DNA of 6,278 bases, taken from Marinosulfonomonas sp. GTDB lineage: Bacteria > Pseudomonadota > Alphaproteobacteria > Rhodobacterales > Rhodobacteraceae. The stretch lies in NCBI GenBank assembly GCA_002732995.1, contig NVTS01000001.1, positions 31,797 through 38,074 on the forward strand. Reading direction: 5' to 3'. Position 1 is the stretch's first letter. Each line of letters starts with the position of its first letter. Below, in pieces: positions 6,038 through 6,278 of this stretch. The notes under the pieces were generated by a model. The model was given only the letters and a program-made list of their open reading frames with translations, was not told where the DNA came from and did no database searches. Position numbers and translations under genes: made by a program.

Positions 6038-6278
6038 CTATTTTACGGGCTGATCCAGCAGGGGCGAATGATACGCCACCAGTTCCACTGTATTGCCCTC
6101 TGGGTCTTTGGTAAATATGCCGCGCCAGCCGATCCAGCCGAAATGCTCAACACGATACGGTTGTTCAAGCTTGTCATACCATGCCATCACCGCATCCTGC
6201 TCATCATAAGGCAGGGAAAGGGCAATATGGTGCAAGGAAGATCGGGCACCGGTTTCGGGTTTTGTATCAGCACTGAAC
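6038..6278 (-). CDS. VOC-superfamily (glyoxalase/dioxygenase fold) protein, C-terminal part (cut by window edge)
   Basis: The frame ending at the TAG at 6038-6040 is open to the right edge, giving 79 visible residues. The visible TTG at 6235 is not a credible start; the gene continues beyond the window. The sequence has the pattern of a second VOC half-module: SLHHIALSLP with a candidate metal-ligand His, a helix around DEQDAVMAWYDKLEQ, then the strand pair WRGIFTKDPEGNTVELVAY, where the Glu of NTVELV is the usual second metal ligand. VOC proteins include glyoxalase I, extradiol dioxygenases, fosfomycin/bleomycin resistance proteins and many uncharacterised enzymes; which one this is cannot be decided from the fragment. 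It is on the same strand as the transporter operon but separated by about 150 bases, so co-transcription is uncertain. Confidence 0.78.
   Translation of the reverse strand, partial: FSADTKPETGARSSLHHIALSLPYDEQDAVMAWYDKLEQPYRVEHFGWIGWRGIFTKDPEGNTVELVAYHSPLLDQPVK

Noticed and set aside
6038..6235. VOC protein as a complete 65-residue gene starting at the TTG at 6235
   Set aside because: The frame stays open to the window edge with in-family sequence (the metal-ligand strand begins at the TTG itself), so this is the C-terminal end of a longer gene.

Overview
The window looks like a piece of chromosome from an alphaproteobacterium, probably Rhodobacterales (Roseobacter-like). This rests on moderately GC-rich coding sequence, tightly overlapping genes, and the overall feel of the Crp/Fnr, ALDH and peptide-ABC proteins. 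It is an inference from protein style, not a search result. No RNA genes, insertion sequences, CRISPR arrays or integration signatures were seen. No gene-free stretch exceeds about 150 bases.

Layout. (1) Bases 1-353, minus strand: the N-terminal sensor half of a Crp/Fnr-type regulator, cut by the left edge. (2) Bases 354-434: a short AT-rich divergent control region with two separate dyads. One (357-372) matches the core of an Fnr/Crp-family box. The other (382-408) is both a direct and an inverted repeat. (3) Bases 435-1028, plus strand: a small exported protein rich in Met and His, of no function I can name. (4) Bases 1029-1090: a convergent gap filled by a nested hairpin. (5) Bases 1091-5886, minus strand: a four-gene unit in the order DppB-type permease, DppC-type permease, fused DppD-DppF-type ATPase, NAD(P)+-dependent aldehyde dehydrogenase. 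Its genes overlap by 4, 1 and 8 bases. (6) Bases 5887-6037: a leader with an 11-base-period triple repeat and a strongly strand-skewed G/C tract. (7) Bases 6038-6278, minus strand: the C-terminal end of a VOC (glyoxalase/dioxygenase fold) protein, cut by the right edge.

How it may work together. The permeases and the double ATPase are all the membrane parts of a peptide/nickel/opine-class (PepT) importer. No periplasmic substrate-binding protein is present, so one must be encoded outside the window or shared. The overlap with the aldehyde dehydrogenase suggests that an imported compound is converted to an aldehyde and then oxidised to an acid; the substrate cannot be told from sequence. At the left, the regulator and the Met/His-rich periplasmic protein share one short intergenic region. 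They form a plausible regulator-target pair, perhaps linked to metal (copper) or redox state, but this is a hypothesis.

The most interesting non-coding signals are the Fnr-like box over the regulator's start codons, the composite repeat next to it, and the 11-base phased repeats upstream of the transporter operon. I found no clearly new multi-gene system; most of the window is ordinary transport and metabolism.
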